From positions 1,061,001-1,125,000 of the forward strand of contig LR746280.1 in NCBI GenBank assembly GCA_902729315.2: 64,000 bases of DNA, given 5' to 3'. This document shows, in pieces, positions 60,991 through 64,000 of the stretch. The position numbers and the translations under genes were made by a program. Positions within the stretch are counted from its first letter, which is position 1. Each line of letters begins with the position of its first letter. Below the pieces are notes generated by a model. The model ran no database searches, was not told the origin of the DNA, and saw only the letters and a list, made by a program, of their open reading frames with translations. This DNA is from Spirodela intermedia (lineage: Eukaryota > Streptophyta > Magnoliopsida > Alismatales > Araceae).

Positions 60991-61295
60991 TCTCCTTTGG
61001 CAAGGTACGTTGATTTGAATTACCTTTGTGGGGTGATCATTATTTTATATCTTTACTCCTTATAGGAATTCAATGAATCATAGGAAAACCCTCTTTGTCT
61101 TTCACCAAAGATTCTAACACTCCTAGTTTGAACTCTATTTGAATCCTTGAAAGTGCAATTCTTCTCAAATAATTCTGATCCTAATTCTTCTAAAATTAGT
61201 AGGATTAGTCCACTCATAATGTTCCTTAACTTAGCCAAAGACAATCTTAAATCCCAACTTTCTTTTCAATATTGATATTTCTCTTTTGTCCCACA

Positions 61296-61628
61296 TCACT
61301 CTCTCTCTCCTTCTCTTTCTCTCTCCCTCTCTCTACCTCTCTCTCCCTCTCTCTCTTTCACTCTCTATCTCTATCTACCTCTCTCTCTTTATCTCTCCCT
61401 CTCTCTCTTTTTATCTCACTCCCTTTATCTCTCTCATCCCCTCTCTCTCTCCCTCTCCCCTGCTCACTCCCTCTCTCTCCCATGCTCTCTCCCTCTCTCT
61501 CTTCCCCTCTCTCTCCCCCTCTCTTTCTCTCTCCCTCTCTCTACCTCACTCTCTTTATCTTTCTATCTATCTCTCCCTCTCTCTCTTTTTATCTCACTCC
61601 CTTTATCTCTCTCTCTCCCTCTCTCTAC

Positions 61629-61664
<36 letters not shown>

Positions 61665-61735
61665 ATCTCTCCCTGTCTTTTTTTTTTTTTATCTCACTCC
61701 CTTTATCTCTCTCTCCCTCTGTCTCTCTCTCTAAT
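61296..61735. repeat. CT-rich microsatellite array
   Basis: About 440 bp of C+T on this strand, with embedded TATCTCACTCCCTTTATCTC units (about 61412, 61590 and 61690) and a run of about 13 T near 61679-61691. It is followed by an ATC-rich stretch and an AP-4 sigma fragment, the same arrangement as at 55524-55735. Confidence 0.95.
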
Positions 61736-61781
61736 CATCTTCATTATCATCACCATCATCACCATTATCCACATCATCTCA

Positions 61782-61839
61782 CTAGACATTCTTGTCCATG
61801 AGCTGGATTGGGGCCAAGATCTTTGACATGCTGGACTCA
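61782..61839 (-). pseudogene. AP4S: AP-4 sigma C-terminal fragment
   Basis: The minus strand reads ESSMSKILAPIQLMDKNV, stop, matching the last 18 codons of AP-4 sigma (ETSKxNILAPIQLM). The match ends near 61839, where unrelated sequence begins that leads into the right arm of the inverted repeat. Confidence 0.78.
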
Positions 61840-61845
61840 GGTTGA

Positions 61846-62560
61846 GTGGTTCGCACCAAGGAGTGGACTGGTGTGGTTTGAAGTGAATGGGCTGTTTGGG
61901 CCGGAGGTTAAAAATGAGGTACAAAAGTAAGGTGAAAGAATAAAATAATAATGAAAAGAAAAGAAAAGGTGGAGAGAAAAAAGAGGGGCGGAATGAGAGG
62001 GCATCGGCGGGAGAGAGAGAGAGAGAGAGAAAATGATGAGGTACGTGGTGACGGCGGGAGAGAGAGGAAAGAGGATTTGCGACGATGAGGAGAAGAAGTG
62101 GCGGCGACGGGCGGAAGGCGAGGAGACGGGACGACGGCGATGGGGCGGACGGCAAGGAGGCGGGACGACGGCGAAGGGGCGGACGGCGAGGATGCGGGAC
62201 GACGGTGACGGGGGGACGGCAAGGAGGCGGGACGACGGCGACGGGGTGGACGGCGATAAGGCGGAGTGGTGGTGATGGGCGGACAACAGGGATGCGGGAA
62301 CAGCGACGACGGGGCGGATGAGGCGGAAGAGGAACGGCGGCGTCGGGGTGAATGGCGAGGAAGCGGAATGGTGGTGGCGGGGCAGATGGCGAGGACGACG
62401 TGACAAGGAAGAAATGGAGGTCCCCCTAATCCAAGAGGGCAAGAAGAAGAGAGGAAGCCCCTAGTCCAAGAGGCGATGAGAGGAGCAGAGGAACCCCCAA
62501 TCCAAGGGGCGAATGAGGGAGAAGGAACCCCTAATCCAAGAGGTGAGAGGGATACACGAA
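61846..62560 (-). repeat. Right arm of the large inverted repeat
   Basis: Reverse complement of the arm at 59930-60720. CCTAATCCAAGAGG-type motifs occur at about 62424, 62460, 62496 and 62530, 34-36 bp apart, mirroring the TGGACTAGGG motifs of the left arm. The G-rich block (62085-62400) mirrors 60105-60440, and GAGAGGGCATCGGCGGGAG mirrors CTGACGCTCTCATTC. Open frames on both strands are compositional. Confidence 0.75.
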
Positions 62561-62883
62561 TCATCTCGATTCTAAATTCAATTTCAACTTCTCTTCTTCA
62601 GTATTCTTGAGTTTGATTATTTATAGGGAATGGAGGAAGGTAGTTAGAGGCGTCCCATCTCAAAGGATGCCTAGCAGTGTCTCTTGGAGGGAGAGACGCA
62701 TTCCTTAGGGGAGAAGGGGTGCATGGGTGACGTGGCCTCTTCTCCTCTCTCTTGTTCCTCCTCGTGGGTCCACCTAAGGGAATGAACCTTCATAGTGATT
62801 CCATCACGAGCTCAATCAAAATTAAAGGGTACAAGCATGACAACAAAAATCACTAAAGATATAGAGAGAGGAAGTGTACATAC
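62561..62883. other. Flank between the inverted repeat and an AP-4 sigma fragment
   Basis: It includes a TTATTTATAGGG box near 62617-62628. No coding region is recognised. Confidence 0.3.
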
Positions 62884-63046
62884 TACATTCCTGAAATGAG
62901 AGTCCATGGTCTCCACAAAGAAATGAATGAACTCCATAATACAACTCATTCTACAAATGAGTTGGCATGATTCCCCTACTTCCATGGACACCATCTGCCT
63001 AAAAAACTTTGTGAGAGTGATGAAGCTCTTAGATATCGACACCCAC
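62884..63046 (-). pseudogene. AP4S: AP-4 sigma fragment (two exons, frameshifted)
   Basis: On the minus strand, 62884-62950 corresponds to the exon NELAxLEFIHLLVETMDxHFGNV. It reads MEFIHFFVETMDSHFRNV with a frameshift before it, and keeps a GT donor (GTATGT). At 63025-63045 the end of the preceding exon reads VGVDI, stop, E. The stop (TAAGAG) is at the same codon as in the copy at 42833. The match stops at 63046, where a TGATAAG sequence begins. Confidence 0.8.
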
Positions 63047-64000
63047 TGATAAGTCCCTGAATTATCATCTTAAAAAGACTATATGATTAATGATTAAAGC
63101 CTAAAGAATATAGAAATATGATAATTACATATTAAATACTTTACTTATATATTTTCACACTCTAGTTCATAAATTATATCATTTTTCTATTTTCTGCAGG
63201 AATGTGAGCGTCAAGATAAATGACAAGAGGGAAATCAATTTATTATTATGATGCAAGAGTATGAGAGGAATTTATAACCATAATGCACAGCCAAGGGAAC
63301 ATAGTTTGCCTCTAATCCCCTAATTTCATAATGGGTATTTATACAATATGTGAATACAAAAAGGTAAAATTGTAAATAACATTTACCTATAAATCTTGCA
63401 GGATGTAGGGGCAAAACCAAAAGGCCCAATGTAGGGCACACAATCCCAAAAGAGTGGAGCCGCCACCAGCCCTCTCATTATTCATGATCATCTCTTTCTC
63501 TCTCCTTCCTCCCTTGGTGTGTCCCTCTCCTACCGTGGGGACAGCCTGCTCCACCTCTCTCCCTCAGTGCCACCTACAGCACACCATAGGTGCACCAGCT
63601 CATCCCTTCCCCCCTTTCCCGTTGTGATGGCGCAAGCAACAATCATGGGTCTCCTCCCTTAGTGCAGCAAGAAGAGGATCAACCTTAGATGCCCCTACAT
63701 GAGGCCACCTTCTCTCCCCATATCTACCAGAATAAGAGGGAGAAATCATTTTCATTTTATTCCTTTGACTTTTATGTAATTGAAACTCTTTTATCCTAGT
63801 TAATTCAATCTAAATTTCATGAAACTTTATTCCCCTTTACCTCATCGATTTTGAATATTCAAAGTCGTTTAAGAAGGTGGAGAATTATCTCTGCTGGCCA
63901 TCTGTAATTTACTTACAAGGTGGCTGGTTGAACCTTGAGAGAAATCTTCCTCTTAATATGCATTGAATTTTTTTGTTTGTGGCTACTGAATTTAAGAAAG
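63047..64000 (+). mobile_element. Possible LTR start running off the window
   Basis: TGATAAGTCCCTGAATTATC at 63047 starts exactly where the AP-4 sigma fragment is cut off, and its first eight bases match the Athila-like LTR ends described above. The rest does not clearly match those copies, so it may be a different LTR family. It holds a TTTATACAATATG stretch near 63338 and C-rich sequence at 63490-63720. No gene is recognised. Confidence 0.3.

Noticed and set aside
61272-61826. Open frames of 171-184 codons, Ser/Leu-rich
   Set aside because: Same cause: a CT-rich array without coding signal.
61837-62564. Open frames of 150-218 codons, Pro/Ser/Arg-rich, on the minus strand
   Set aside because: They lie in the G-rich arm of the inverted repeat. 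They overlap in several frames and have no domain; base composition explains them.
1-64000. Search for CRISPR arrays, tRNA, rRNA, prokaryotic operons or phage systems
   Set aside because: None seen. Regular repeats here are microsatellites or minisatellites, and the genes have introns and plant receptor domains.

Overview
This is nuclear DNA of a flowering plant. The evidence is multi-exon receptor-kinase genes with GT-AG (and some GC-AG) introns, nested Ty1/copia and Ty3/gypsy (Athila-type) retrotransposon debris, long CT/GA microsatellites, and a fragment family derived from the AP-4 adaptor sigma subunit. The first three exons of each receptor gene are clearly richer in G+C than the later exons. 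Such a 5'-to-3' gradient is common in monocots, but this is only a hint, and I do not name a species.

The recognisable host genes are a minus-strand cluster of malectin-like / leucine-rich-repeat receptor kinases (LRR-RLK subfamily I, the IOS1/FRK1/SIF type). Three copies can be assembled exon by exon from signal peptide to stop: gene A (9483-14230, 883 aa), gene B (15707-20769, 883 aa) and gene C (31981-37046, 880 aa). All three have the same 13-exon plan. A fourth copy, D (50727-54199), has lost exons 1-3 and carries stops, an internal deletion and an insertion. Two more copies survive as scraps: exon 1 plus the start of exon 2 at 4866-5076, and exon 4 (perhaps 5) at about 25080-25415. The cluster therefore shows every stage from apparently intact to nearly erased. 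Gene A seems to have lost the normal donor of intron 2. Genes B and C share a GC donor in intron 9.

Region by region. 1-4865 is the right part of a Ty1/copia element that jumped into exon 2 of an RLK copy; a complete 1631-bp solo LTR with a 5-bp target duplication is nested in its pol gene. 5379-8815 is the 5' end of a second copia element, interrupted by a decayed Athila-like element (LTR, tRNA-Asp primer site, gag). 9-21 kb holds genes A and B. 21-31 kb is repeats and remnants, including a minus-strand Athila LTR, a cluster of five W-boxes, a G-rich block and two partial gypsy 5' ends. 32-37 kb is gene C. 38-49 kb holds a minus-strand copia remnant, three diverged copies of a roughly 1-kb module, an AP-4 sigma pseudogene, further LTRs and another solo Athila LTR. 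50.7-54.2 kb is RLK pseudogene D. 54.8-63 kb is a mosaic of direct duplications, AP-4 sigma exon fragments, copia fragments in opposite orientations, very long CT tracts, and a large inverted repeat around 59.9-62.6 kb.

If expressed, the receptors would sit in the plasma membrane, with malectin-like and LRR domains outside and an RD-type Ser/Thr kinase inside. Upstream W-boxes would fit WRKY-controlled defence expression as known for relatives such as FRK1, but this is inference. I found no prokaryote-like system, tRNA, rRNA or CRISPR array. I see no single convincing new biological system; the strongest leads are the shared GC-AG intron, the decaying receptor cluster, the AP-4 sigma fragment family and the inverted repeat.
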